From: Streptacidiphilus sp. ASG 303
Lineage (GTDB): Bacteria > Actinomycetota > Actinomycetes > Streptomycetales > Streptomycetaceae
Assembly: GCF_020991365.1 (NCBI RefSeq)
Contig: NZ_JAJLRA010000017.1
Coordinates: 1-64,000 of the forward strand
Reading direction: 5' to 3'
Length of the DNA stretch: 64,000 bases
Below, in pieces: positions 39,760 to 47,738 of the stretch (the stretch's first letter is position 1; every line of letters begins with the position of its first letter). The notes beneath the pieces were generated by a model. It saw only the letters and a list, made by a program, of their open reading frames with translations. It was not told where the DNA came from and searched no databases. The position numbers and the translations under genes were made by a program.

Positions 39760-41697
39760 CTACGGGGCGCCGCCGACAGCGGGGCGGCCCCCGGCGGACC
39801 GGGCGGGCGCGGCCGGGCGCGCGGACAGGTGCGGGGCCGGCGGTGCGGGGCGGTGCAGCGGGTTGGGCACGGTGCCGTGGACGGCGGCGTGCGGCCGCTG
39901 CGGGCGGTCGCGGTAGCCGTCGAGCAGCAGGCGGTTGCGGTTGAGGCAGAGCCGTTCGATGCGGGGGGTGAGCAGGTCGAAGAGGGCGAATCGGTCGGCC
40001 GCGCCGGGGAAGCGCCGCTGGTACGCGAGGACCTCCTCGCGGACCATGCCCCAGAACTCCTCCTCGGGCACGCCGAGGTGGGCCTCCACCAGGGGGGCGA
40101 GGTAGCGGTAGACGCCGACGAAGAGCCCGGAGTGGATGAACTGGCAGAGGAAGTCGGGGCGTTCGCGCAGCAGCACGGCGGCGACGTCGGCGGGCATGTC
40201 CGCGAGCTCCGGCAGCGGCCGGTCGCTGACGTTGACGTCGTCGACGAAGTCCTTGACCGCGAGGCGCACCGGGACGTCGCGCTCGTCGAAGAGCACGACG
40301 GCGTTCTCGCCGTGCGGGGAGAAGACGGTGCCGTACCGGTAGAGGAAGTGCAGCAGGGGCGGCAGCATCACGGCGAACAGGCGGCGCAGCCAGTCCCGGG
40401 CGGCGAGGCCGGAGCGGGCGACCAGCTCGGCGGTGAGCGGGCGGCCGTCGCAGCCGGTCTGCAGGAGCGCGGCCAGGGTGCGGGCGCGCTCGCCCGGGGC
40501 CAGGTGGCGGGTGAGCGGCTCGCGCCAGATCGCGCCGAGGAGCTCCTTGTACTGGTAGGGCGCCTCGGGGAGGTCGCCGTACACCGGGTGCTCCACGGTG
40601 ACGGAGGCGACCTCGCCGAGCAGGACGACCCGGCACTCGTCGCGCAGGAAGGGGTCGCGGTCGCGCAGGGAGTGGACCCAGGCGGTCACGGCGGGGGCCG
40701 CGAGGGTCCGCTCGGTGGGCAGGCCGCGCCACACCAGCGTGTTGAGGATGGAGAGCGGGAGCTTGACGTGGTGCCGGTCGGGCCGGCTGGCGTTGAGGAA
40801 GGTGCGGATGGACTGCTGGGGCAGCCGGAGGTCGTTGTCGGTGGTGAGGGGGATGATGTCCCCGGCGGCGATCGAGGGCGCGAAGAGGGGGACGACGGTC
40901 TCGTCCCACTGCCAGGGGTGGACGGGCAGGAGCAGGTGGTCGTCGGGGTCGGCGCCGCGGGCGAGGAGGGCCCGCCGGAAGGCCTCGCGGACGTCGGGGT
41001 CGAGCTCCGCGTCGTAGAGGCGGTCGGGGGTGTCGAGGCCCGCGGTGCCCCGGTAGGCGGCGAGGCGGGTGTGGACGGCGATCCACGGGAGGCGCTGGGG
41101 GTTGCGGGACTCGGGGGCCCAGCGGGCGGTGTCGGCGGCGGAGAAGCCGAGGCGGCCCTTGCTGGGGACGATCCAGGGGTGGCCGGTCTGACGGCCCTCC
41201 AGGTCGGCGTGGTCCAGGTCGGCGAGCCGGGCGGCGGTGAGGGGGTGGGCGGCGTGGTGGGCGTCGGCGGTCAGGGTGGCGGTGAGCTCGCGGACGAGGT
41301 GGCCCGCGGTGTCGCCGCTGATGCCGAGTGCGTGGCGGGCCGCGTGGAGGAGCCGGACCGGGTCGGGGTCGGCGCCGTCCGGCGCGGTGACGCTCTCCGG
41401 GTCGACCCGCCAGCTCCCGTAGGCGCCGCGGCGGGCGGTGAAGCGGTAGTCGCCGCCGGGGAGGGCGAGCCGGTAGGGCAGGGCGGGGGCACCGGGGGGT
41501 GCGGCAGGGGTGCCGGGGGACGCGGCGGGGGTGCCGGGGGCGAGGGGCTGCGGGGCGAACAGCTCCTCGTAGCTGAACTCGGCGATCATCTTGGCCGCCA
41601 GGCCGCGGCAGGCCTGCCGCCAGGGCCCGGGGGCGAGGTGCGGGGGGAGGTGGAGGGGGCCTTCGGGGGCGGAGGGACGGGCAGGGGACTTCTGCAC
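39760..41697 (-). CDS. IucA/IucC-family siderophore synthetase (IucC-like)
   Basis: The 645-residue enzyme is an NRPS-independent siderophore synthetase that joins a carboxylate to an amine using ATP. The N-terminal part has HPWIVPSKGRLGFS (ATP-phosphate contact), LLLPVHPWQWDE and TNDLRLPQQSIRTFL; the C-terminal FhuF-like part ends near RLCLNRNRLLLDGY. The GTG start at 41697 follows AGGAG. The last 50 residues are Pro/Ala-rich. It is the third gene of the iron-box operon starting at 44554. The product cannot be deduced; synthetases of this type make citrate- or succinate-based hydroxamates. Confidence 0.92.
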   Translation of the reverse strand: MQKSPARPSAPEGPLHLPPHLAPGPWRQACRGLAAKMIAEFSYEELFAPQPLAPGTPAASPGTPAAPPGAPALPYRLALPGGDYRFTARRGAYGSWRVDPESVTAPDGADPDPVRLLHAARHALGISGDTAGHLVRELTATLTADAHHAAHPLTAARLADLDHADLEGRQTGHPWIVPSKGRLGFSAADTARWAPESRNPQRLPWIAVHTRLAAYRGTAGLDTPDRLYDAELDPDVREAFRRALLARGADPDDHLLLPVHPWQWDETVVPLFAPSIAAGDIIPLTTDNDLRLPQQSIRTFLNASRPDRHHVKLPLSILNTLVWRGLPTERTLAAPAVTAWVHSLRDRDPFLRDECRVVLLGEVASVTVEHPVYGDLPEAPYQYKELLGAIWREPLTRHLAPGERARTLAALLQTGCDGRPLTAELVARSGLAARDWLRRLFAVMLPPLLHFLYRYGTVFSPHGENAVVLFDERDVPVRLAVKDFVDDVNVSDRPLPELADMPADVAAVLLRERPDFLCQFIHSGLFVGVYRYLAPLVEAHLGVPEEEFWGMVREEVLAYQRRFPGAADRFALFDLLTPRIERLCLNRNRLLLDGYRDRPQRPHAAVHGTVPNPLHRPAPPAPHLSARPAAPARSAGGRPAVGGAP

Positions 41698-41800
41698 GGT
41701 GGGCTCCTGGTCGGGGACCGGGGGTGCGGGGACGGTGGTCCGGGGTGGGGGCCGCCGGCCGTGGACGGTGGTCCGGTCGGCCGCGGGGCACGGGAAGGGC

Positions 41801-41824
41801 TGCGGGTGCGGGTGCGGGTGCGGG
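41801..41824. repeat. TGCGGG hexamer repeat
   Basis: Four tandem TGCGGG units lie in the 161-base gap between the acetyltransferase and IucC-like genes. Confidence 0.85.
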
Positions 41825-41858
41825 CGGGGACGGCGGACGGGAGGACCGCCGGGGGCGG

Positions 41859-42533
41859 TCAGGGGGGATCCGCCGGGGAGCGGCGGACGGGCGGAGCCGG
41901 CGGGGTCGGCTGCGGGGAGCGGTCGCGGACCATGAGGGCGGCGCGCTTCCCCGGGAGGTCCAGGTCGGCGGTCCGGCGGAAGCCCGCGGCGCGGAAGGCG
42001 GCGACGGAGGCGGCGTTGCGGACGTCCGGCTCGGCGACGACCCGGGTGCAGTGCGGCAGGGCCCGCAGGACGAGGTCGGCGACCGCCCCGATCAGGAGGC
42101 CGCCCAGCCCCCTGCCGCGGGTGTCGGCGGGACCGAGGAGGAGGTGGACGCCGGTGTCGTGGGGCCGGGCCGGGTAGTGCAGGGCCAGCGGGTCGAGGTC
42201 GGCCCGGTAGAGCTCCCAGTAGCTCACGGGCCGCCCGTCGAGGACGCCGACGCAGGGGACGCTGCGCCCGTCGCCGGCGAGCTGGGCGCCGACGTGGTCG
42301 GCGGTGGTCCCCGGGGGGCCGTCGAGCTCCCAGAAGGCGGCGACCGCCGGGTCGTTCATCCACGCGGCGAGCATCGGGAGGTCGTCGGGCAGGCGGACCG
42401 GGCGGAGGCGGAACCGGCCCGCCGGGGTGTCCGCGGCGGGCAGGCGCCCGAGGTCGCCGAGCAGTCCCCCGGGCGGGGCGTCCCCCGGTGCCCGGGTCCG
42501 GGTGCCCTCCGGCGCTCCGGACGGGACGGTCAT
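41859..42533 (-). CDS. GNAT acetyltransferase of siderophore biosynthesis (IucB/RhbD-like)
   Basis: This 224-residue protein has an N-terminal extension of 35 residues, then a GNAT domain: FRLRPVRLPDDLPMLAAWMNDP, GRPVSYWELYRADLD, the acetyl-CoA loop GRGLGGLLIGAV and VAEPDVRNAASVAAFRAAGF. This form acylates N6-hydroxylysine or a related hydroxylamine. Its ATG overlaps the stop of the upstream synthetase (ATGA at 42530-42533), so translation is coupled. No hydroxylase or decarboxylase is next to it, so the hydroxylated substrate must come from elsewhere. Confidence 0.88.
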   Translation of the reverse strand: MTVPSGAPEGTRTRAPGDAPPGGLLGDLGRLPAADTPAGRFRLRPVRLPDDLPMLAAWMNDPAVAAFWELDGPPGTTADHVGAQLAGDGRSVPCVGVLDGRPVSYWELYRADLDPLALHYPARPHDTGVHLLLGPADTRGRGLGGLLIGAVADLVLRALPHCTRVVAEPDVRNAASVAAFRAAGFRRTADLDLPGKRAALMVRDRSPQPTPPAPPVRRSPADPP

Positions 42534-44554
42534 GCCGGGCCGCCGGGGAGGAGGTCCGGGGTGCCCGCCCAGGCCACCGGGTTGGGGACGGTGACGTAGA
42601 CGGACTGGGTCTCGACCGGCCCGACCAGTTCGTCCATGCCCCGCAGCCGGGTGAGGAGGTTGGCCTTGCAGCGCAGTGTCGGGGAGTCCAGCAGCCGTGC
42701 GGGGAGGGTGGAGCCGGTGGCGGCGGTGCGGTCGGCGGCGAGGAAGCGGCGCAGGGCGGCGAGGAGGAGGCGCTCGTCGGCGAGCCGCTGGGAGCCGAAC
42801 GCGCCGACCAGGCCGAGGAGGTGGTTGATGCCCAGGTAGTAGGCGAAGCGCTCGTCGGCGACCCGGTCGTCGACGAAGGTGTCGCTCCGGGTGCCGATGC
42901 CCGGCAGGCGGGCGTCCAGGGCATCGGCACGGGAGCTGCGGAAGTAGTACCCCTGGTTGTCGCGGTAGCGGCCGCCGGCGGGCCAGCCGTCGGCGTCGAG
43001 GAGCACCAGGCTGTTCTGCTGGTGGGCCTCCAGGGCCACCCCGGCGCGTCCGTCGAGCCAGAGCACCGGCAGGACGGCGGCGTCGAGGTAGCGCAGGAAC
43101 CACTCGGCGGCGACGGTGGCGAGCGGGCGGCCGGTGCGGCGGGCGAGGCCGTGCAGCAGGTCGGCGAGGAGGGAGGGGGCGGCGGGGCGCCCGGGTGCGG
43201 CGGGGTCGGGCAGCGGCCGCTCGGCGACCAGGCCCGCGACGCACAGCACTCGGTCGGCGGGGCCGAAGGGCTGGAGGCGGACGGCGGTGTCGAGGCCGCC
43301 GGCGGTGCCGGGCGGCAGGCCGGGGATGTCCACGCCCAGCCAGGCCGGGTCGCGGACGATGTCGTAGCAGGGGTGGTGGGCGTGCCACTCCGCGGCGAGT
43401 CCGCTCTCCAGCAGGCGGTGGACCTCCACCCCCCGGTGGAGCTCCTTGCGCAGGTTCTCCCGGCGGGAGTTGGTGATCCGCAGGCCGAGGGAGAGCTTGA
43501 GCATCCAGGGGGTGCCGGGGCGGCAGACGGTGCGGACGGAGGAGGTGGGGTACCAGGGGTCACCGTGCGCGCCGAGGTCGTGCAGGCGGCCCTCGTCGAG
43601 CAGGGCGCGGACGGCGGGACGCAGCGCCAGGTCCTTCGCCTGCCAGGGGTGCAGGGGCAGGGCGACGGTGCCCGGGGGCAGGACCGCGGCGCCGCCGAGC
43701 AGGTCCTCGGCGATGCGGGCCGCCGGGACGGCCAGGGCGGAGTCGGCGGCCGCCAGGTCGCGGTCGGCGGCGAACCAGTGGAGGCGGAAGGATCCCCGCA
43801 GCTCCGGGGAGTAGGCGTCGGCCTCCGCCCCCCCGATGCCCTCGCGGCTCTTGGGGGTGGGGTGGAGGGGGTGCCCCAGCAGCAGTGCCTGCTCGCCCTC
43901 CAGGAAGGGGAGGGGCGGGCGGGCCGCCGCGGCGGGCTCGGAGCGGCGGTGGGCGAGGAAGCGGGCGGTGCGGCGGACCGAGTCGGCGACGCGGCCCGCG
44001 AGGTCGGCGATGTCCGCGGCGGAGGCGGGGCCGGCCTCCCGGGTGAGCAGGGCGGCGGCGGTGACGGCGTCGACCGGTACGGCGTCCCGTGGGGCTCCGG
44101 CGGGGGCACCGCCGTCCCGGTGGCCCTCGTGCTCCGCGGCCGGGGCGAGCAGGGCGGGGCCGAAGCGGTGCCAGCCGGCGGCCGACCAGTGGCGGACCGG
44201 CGCGGTCAGGCGGGCGGCGCCGGCCGCGACCGGGATGCGGAGGACGCCGTCGGGCGGCGGGGCGACGCCGGTCTCGCGGACCCAGCAGCGCAGCAGGCTC
44301 TCGAGTGCGGCGTGGTCGGCGGCGAGGTCCGGGTCCGGGTGGAGCAGCGGGTCCGGCCCGGGGGGCTCGGCGGGCCCGTCGGCCGGGGCGCGGCCGCCCG
44401 GTCCGGCGGAACCGTCCGGCCGGGCGGCTGCGGCGGCCCGCCAGGGGGCGGCCGCCGGGTCTGGACCGGCGGCCCGGACGGGGTCGGCGGCCTGGACGGG
44501 GTCGGCGGCCTGGACGGGGACGATGGTGCTCGGGCCGGTGAGGGCGGGGTCCAC
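42530..44554 (-). CDS. IucA/IucC-family siderophore synthetase (first gene of operon)
   Basis: The protein has 674 residues. The first 75 are Ala/Pro-rich with VQAADP repeats. The synthetase domain follows, with GHPLHPTPKSREGI (ATP site), ALPLHPWQAKD, SVRTVCRPGTPWMLKLSLGLRITNSRRENL, HQQNSLVLLD and GYYFRSS. The GTG start at 44554 has AGGAGG nine bases upstream. An iron box lies 78-96 bases before the start, so DmdR1/IdeR should repress the operon in iron-rich conditions. It acts together with the acetyltransferase and the IucC-like synthetase downstream. Confidence 0.92.
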   Translation of the reverse strand: MDPALTGPSTIVPVQAADPVQAADPVRAAGPDPAAAPWRAAAAARPDGSAGPGGRAPADGPAEPPGPDPLLHPDPDLAADHAALESLLRCWVRETGVAPPPDGVLRIPVAAGAARLTAPVRHWSAAGWHRFGPALLAPAAEHEGHRDGGAPAGAPRDAVPVDAVTAAALLTREAGPASAADIADLAGRVADSVRRTARFLAHRRSEPAAAARPPLPFLEGEQALLLGHPLHPTPKSREGIGGAEADAYSPELRGSFRLHWFAADRDLAAADSALAVPAARIAEDLLGGAAVLPPGTVALPLHPWQAKDLALRPAVRALLDEGRLHDLGAHGDPWYPTSSVRTVCRPGTPWMLKLSLGLRITNSRRENLRKELHRGVEVHRLLESGLAAEWHAHHPCYDIVRDPAWLGVDIPGLPPGTAGGLDTAVRLQPFGPADRVLCVAGLVAERPLPDPAAPGRPAAPSLLADLLHGLARRTGRPLATVAAEWFLRYLDAAVLPVLWLDGRAGVALEAHQQNSLVLLDADGWPAGGRYRDNQGYYFRSSRADALDARLPGIGTRSDTFVDDRVADERFAYYLGINHLLGLVGAFGSQRLADERLLLAALRRFLAADRTAATGSTLPARLLDSPTLRCKANLLTRLRGMDELVGPVETQSVYVTVPNPVAWAGTPDLLPGGPA

Positions 44555-44905
44555 GGGCGCCTCCTGCTGGGCAGCGTTTCCGAGCGGCGTAGCGGCGGCA
44601 GCGGCGCTGCCCGGACACGTCCGCGGGTTAGCTGGTAAGGCTTACCTTAGTTCGGTGACGGCGGGCAAGCGGCCGGCCACTCGAAGTGGTGATTCCGGCC
44701 GCCCGTTTCACCCCGGGGGGTGACGCGGCGAACCGCCGGCCGCGGGCGGCGCGTACAGGGGGCCCGGGCGGTCGTCACGTTTCGGTGACCGTCCGTCAGC
44801 GCCCGCAACCGGGGGGCGATGTGCCCCGTCGACCTCGGAGGTGGGAAAGTAGTGCCGCCCGACGACGGCGCGAGCCGTGTCTTGAACTCTGGGGGAACTG
44901 AGCTC
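44555..44905. other. Divergent regulatory region, siderophore operon / protease
   Basis: This is 351 bases without a gene. It includes the iron box (44632-44650), a nested inverted repeat at 44669-44702 (GCGGCCGG/CCGGCCGC enclosing CCACT-CGA-AGTGG), and the protease leader. Confidence 0.6.
44632..44650 (-). promoter_or_regulatory. Iron box (DmdR1/IdeR site)
   Basis: On the minus strand CTAAGGTAAGCCTTACCAG matches the 19-base actinobacterial iron box TWAGGTWAGSCTWACCTWA at the whole core (AAGGTAAGCCTTACC). It precedes the siderophore operon. Confidence 0.85.
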
Positions 44906-46159
44906 ATGTCACCCATACGCAGGGGGCCCCTGCGCCGCCGGACGACCCGCACCGGCACCGGCACCTCCCTCGCCGCCGCCGCCCTGGCAGGCGTCACCCT
45001 GCTCGGGGTGACCGCCTGCACCAGCGACGGGGGCTCGTCCGAGGCGGGCGGGAGCGTCACCGCCCGGGCGACGTCCGGGGCCGACGGGGGCCTGCCGGGG
45101 GACCTGGCCAGCGCGCTGCCGAGCGGCCTGCCCAGCGGCCTGCTCGACGGCCTGCCGAGCAGCCTGGACCAGTTGAAGAACTGGACGTTCGACGACTGGG
45201 ACAAGTGGGCCCAGGACCACGTCTTCAACAACCCGGTGATCAAGGGCCTGTGGGACCCGCAGAAGATGAAGCAGGCCCGGCCCAAGGACCAGGCGCCCCC
45301 GGCGGACCCGCCGAACGACAACGGCAACGGCGGTACCGACAACGGGAGCGACCCGGAGCCCGCCCCGATCCGGGCGACGGCCGTGGAGCGCCCCTACACC
45401 AAGTTCGGCGCCGTCGGGAAGATCTTCTTCGACGAGCCCGAGGGCACGGCCGTCTGCTCGGGCACCGTGGTGAGCGACCCGGCGCACCCCGGGAAGAGCA
45501 ACCTGGTGTGGACCGCCGGCCACTGCGTGCACGGCGGCAGGGGCGGCGACTGGTACAAGCACATCATGTTCGTGCCGGGCTACAACAGCTCGGGCGTGGG
45601 CAGCGGCGGGCAGCAGTCGCTGGACCGGGCGCTGGCCCCGCTCGGCCAGTGGTGGGCGGACGACATCGTCACCTCCCCGCAGTGGGCGGCCGAGGGGCCG
45701 CCGGCCACCCACGGCCCGGTGAACAAGTCCAGCCAGTACGACTTCGCGGTGCTGCGGGTGCACAACCCGCAGGGGGACGGCCGCTCGCTGGAGGAGACGG
45801 TCGGCAGCGCGATCCCGGTGTACTTCAACGCGCCGCGCACCGCCATGGCCCCGGTCGCCAACTGGGGCTACCCGGCCAAGGAGCCCTTCGACGGGCAGGA
45901 GCTGTACCGCTGCCGCAGCACGATCCCGCCGGTGCGGCTGTCCTTCGACACCAGCCGGCCGCCGATGCTCGTCATCGGCTGCACGATGACCGCCGGCTCC
46001 AGCGGCGGCGGCTGGTTCACCCGGATGCCGGACGGCAGGACGGGCCTGGTCAGCGACAACTCCATCGGCCCGGTGGACAACCCGACCTGGGAGGCCGGCC
46101 CGTACCTGGGCACGGTGGCCCAGAAGATGTTCGACTACTTCACGCGCAAGTCGTCCTGA
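44906..46159 (+). CDS. Trypsin-like serine protease lipoprotein
   Basis: The protein has 417 residues. The signal peptide ends in a lipobox (LLGVTAC, Cys38), so it is membrane-anchored outside the cell. A Leu/Ser-Gly-Leu repeat (LPSGLPSGLLDGLPSSL) and an acidic Asn/Gly linker precede the protease domain (about 160-417). The triad is His near 205 (TAGHCVHG), Asp near 279 (SQYDFAVLRV) and Ser near 366 (GSSGGGWF), as in V8/glutamyl endopeptidase-like S1B enzymes. The ATG at 44906 follows GGGGGA. Its 3' end overlaps the 3' end of hflX by 20 bases on the opposite strand. Confidence 0.9.
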   Translation: MSPIRRGPLRRRTTRTGTGTSLAAAALAGVTLLGVTACTSDGGSSEAGGSVTARATSGADGGLPGDLASALPSGLPSGLLDGLPSSLDQLKNWTFDDWDKWAQDHVFNNPVIKGLWDPQKMKQARPKDQAPPADPPNDNGNGGTDNGSDPEPAPIRATAVERPYTKFGAVGKIFFDEPEGTAVCSGTVVSDPAHPGKSNLVWTAGHCVHGGRGGDWYKHIMFVPGYNSSGVGSGGQQSLDRALAPLGQWWADDIVTSPQWAAEGPPATHGPVNKSSQYDFAVLRVHNPQGDGRSLEETVGSAIPVYFNAPRTAMAPVANWGYPAKEPFDGQELYRCRSTIPPVRLSFDTSRPPMLVIGCTMTAGSSGGGWFTRMPDGRTGLVSDNSIGPVDNPTWEAGPYLGTVAQKMFDYFTRKSS

Positions 46160-47675
46160 CCCGCGGGCACGGCGCGACGGCCACGGCGTACCGGCCCAGC
46201 TCGGCCGCCAGGTCCGCGGCGACCTTGGCCCGCAGCAGCGTGCCCTCGGCGGTGTGCTCGGTACCGGTGATCTCGCCCTCGGCGTGCACCCGGGAGACCA
46301 GGTCGCCGCGGGTGTACGGCACCAGGGCCTCGACCTCGATCGAGGGCCGCGGCAGCTCGTCCTCGACCAGCTTGAGCAGCTCGTCGATGCCCTGGCCGGT
46401 GCGGGCCGACACCACGATGGCGCGCGGCTCGCGGCGCAGCAGCCGCTGGAGCACCAGCGGGTCGGCGGCGTCGGCCTTGTTGACCACGACGATCTCCGGC
46501 ACGTGCTGCGCCTCGACGTCGTTGATCACCTGGCGGACCGCCGCGAGCTGCGACTCCGGCTCGGGGTGCGAGCCGTCCACCACGTGCAGGATGAGGTCGG
46601 CGTCGGCGACCTCCTCCATGGTGGAGCGGAACGCCTCGACCAGGTGGTGCGGCAGGTGCCGGACGAAGCCCACGGTGTCGGCGATGGTGTAGACGCGGCC
46701 GCCCGGCGTGGTGGCGCGGCGCACGGTCGGGTCCAGGGTGGCGAACAGCGCGTTCTCCACCAGGACGCCCGCGCCGGTGAGCCGGTTGAGCAGGGACGAC
46801 TTGCCGGCGTTGGTGTAGCCCGCGATGGCCACCGACGGCACCTGGTGGCGCCGGCGCTCCTGCCGCTTGGTGTCGCGGCCCTTCTTCATGTCGGCGATCT
46901 CGCGGCGGAGCCGGGCCATCTTGACGCGGATGCGCCGCCGGTCCGTCTCGATCTTGGTCTCACCGGGGCCTCGGGTGGCCATGCCGCCGCCCGAGGAGCC
47001 GGAGCCGCCGCCGCCCATCTGGCGGGACAGGGACTGGCCCCAGCCGCGCAGCCTGGGCAGCATGTACTGCATCTGGGCGAGCGAGACCTGCGCCTTGCCC
47101 TCCCGGGACTTGGCGTGCTGGGCGAAGATGTCGAGGATCAGGGCCGTCCGGTCGACGACCTTGACCTTCACGACGTCCTCGAGGTGGATCAGCTGGCCGG
47201 GCGTGAGCTCGCCGTCGCAGACGACGGTGTCGGCGCCGACGGCGGCGACGATGTCGCGGAGCTCCTTCGCCTTGCCCGAGCCGATGTAGGTGCCGGCGTC
47301 GGGCACGTCGCGGCGCTGGATCACACCGTCCAGCACCTGGGAGCCGGCCGTCTCGGCGAGGGCGGCGAGCTCGGCGAGGGAGGTCTCGGCCTCCTCCGCC
47401 GTGCCGTCCGTCCACACGCCGACGAGCACCACGCGCTCCAGGCGGAGCTGCCGGTACTCGACCTCCGTGACGTCCTGGAGCTCGGTGGAGAGGCCCGCGA
47501 CACGGCGCAGGGCGGCGCGGTCGCTGCGGTCGTACTGGTCGCCGTCGAAGCCGTGGTCGAGGTCCTCGTCGATCCCCGCGAGGTCCTCGTCCATGAGGGC
47601 TGCCGCCCGGAGGTCCTCCGGGCGGCGAGCCGCGCGCCCGGTGGAGTGGTCGCGGTTGTCGAACGTGGAGGTCAT
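46140..47675 (-). CDS. hflX: Ribosome-associated GTPase HflX
   Basis: HflX rescues stalled ribosomes by splitting them. The protein has 511 residues. The N-terminal HflX domain is followed by a GGGGSGSSGG linker and the motif RGPGETKIETDRR. The GTPase domain has G1 GYTNAGKSS, G2 region ATLDPTVRR, G3 DTVGFVRHLP, G4 NKAD and G5 SARTG. The last 12 residues after LGRY are specific to this sequence and read into the antisense of the protease gene, which suggests loss of the original stop codon. The ATG start is at 47675. Confidence 0.95.
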   Translation of the reverse strand: MTSTFDNRDHSTGRAARRPEDLRAAALMDEDLAGIDEDLDHGFDGDQYDRSDRAALRRVAGLSTELQDVTEVEYRQLRLERVVLVGVWTDGTAEEAETSLAELAALAETAGSQVLDGVIQRRDVPDAGTYIGSGKAKELRDIVAAVGADTVVCDGELTPGQLIHLEDVVKVKVVDRTALILDIFAQHAKSREGKAQVSLAQMQYMLPRLRGWGQSLSRQMGGGGSGSSGGGMATRGPGETKIETDRRRIRVKMARLRREIADMKKGRDTKRQERRRHQVPSVAIAGYTNAGKSSLLNRLTGAGVLVENALFATLDPTVRRATTPGGRVYTIADTVGFVRHLPHHLVEAFRSTMEEVADADLILHVVDGSHPEPESQLAAVRQVINDVEAQHVPEIVVVNKADAADPLVLQRLLRREPRAIVVSARTGQGIDELLKLVEDELPRPSIEVEALVPYTRGDLVSRVHAEGEITGTEHTAEGTLLRAKVAADLAAELGRYAVAVAPCPRVRTTCA

Positions 47676-47738
47676 CGTGTCCTTAGGGGTGCTGGAACGG
47701 ATCTGCCGCCGGGATCGTGCCCGGCGTCTCGCCCGGCC

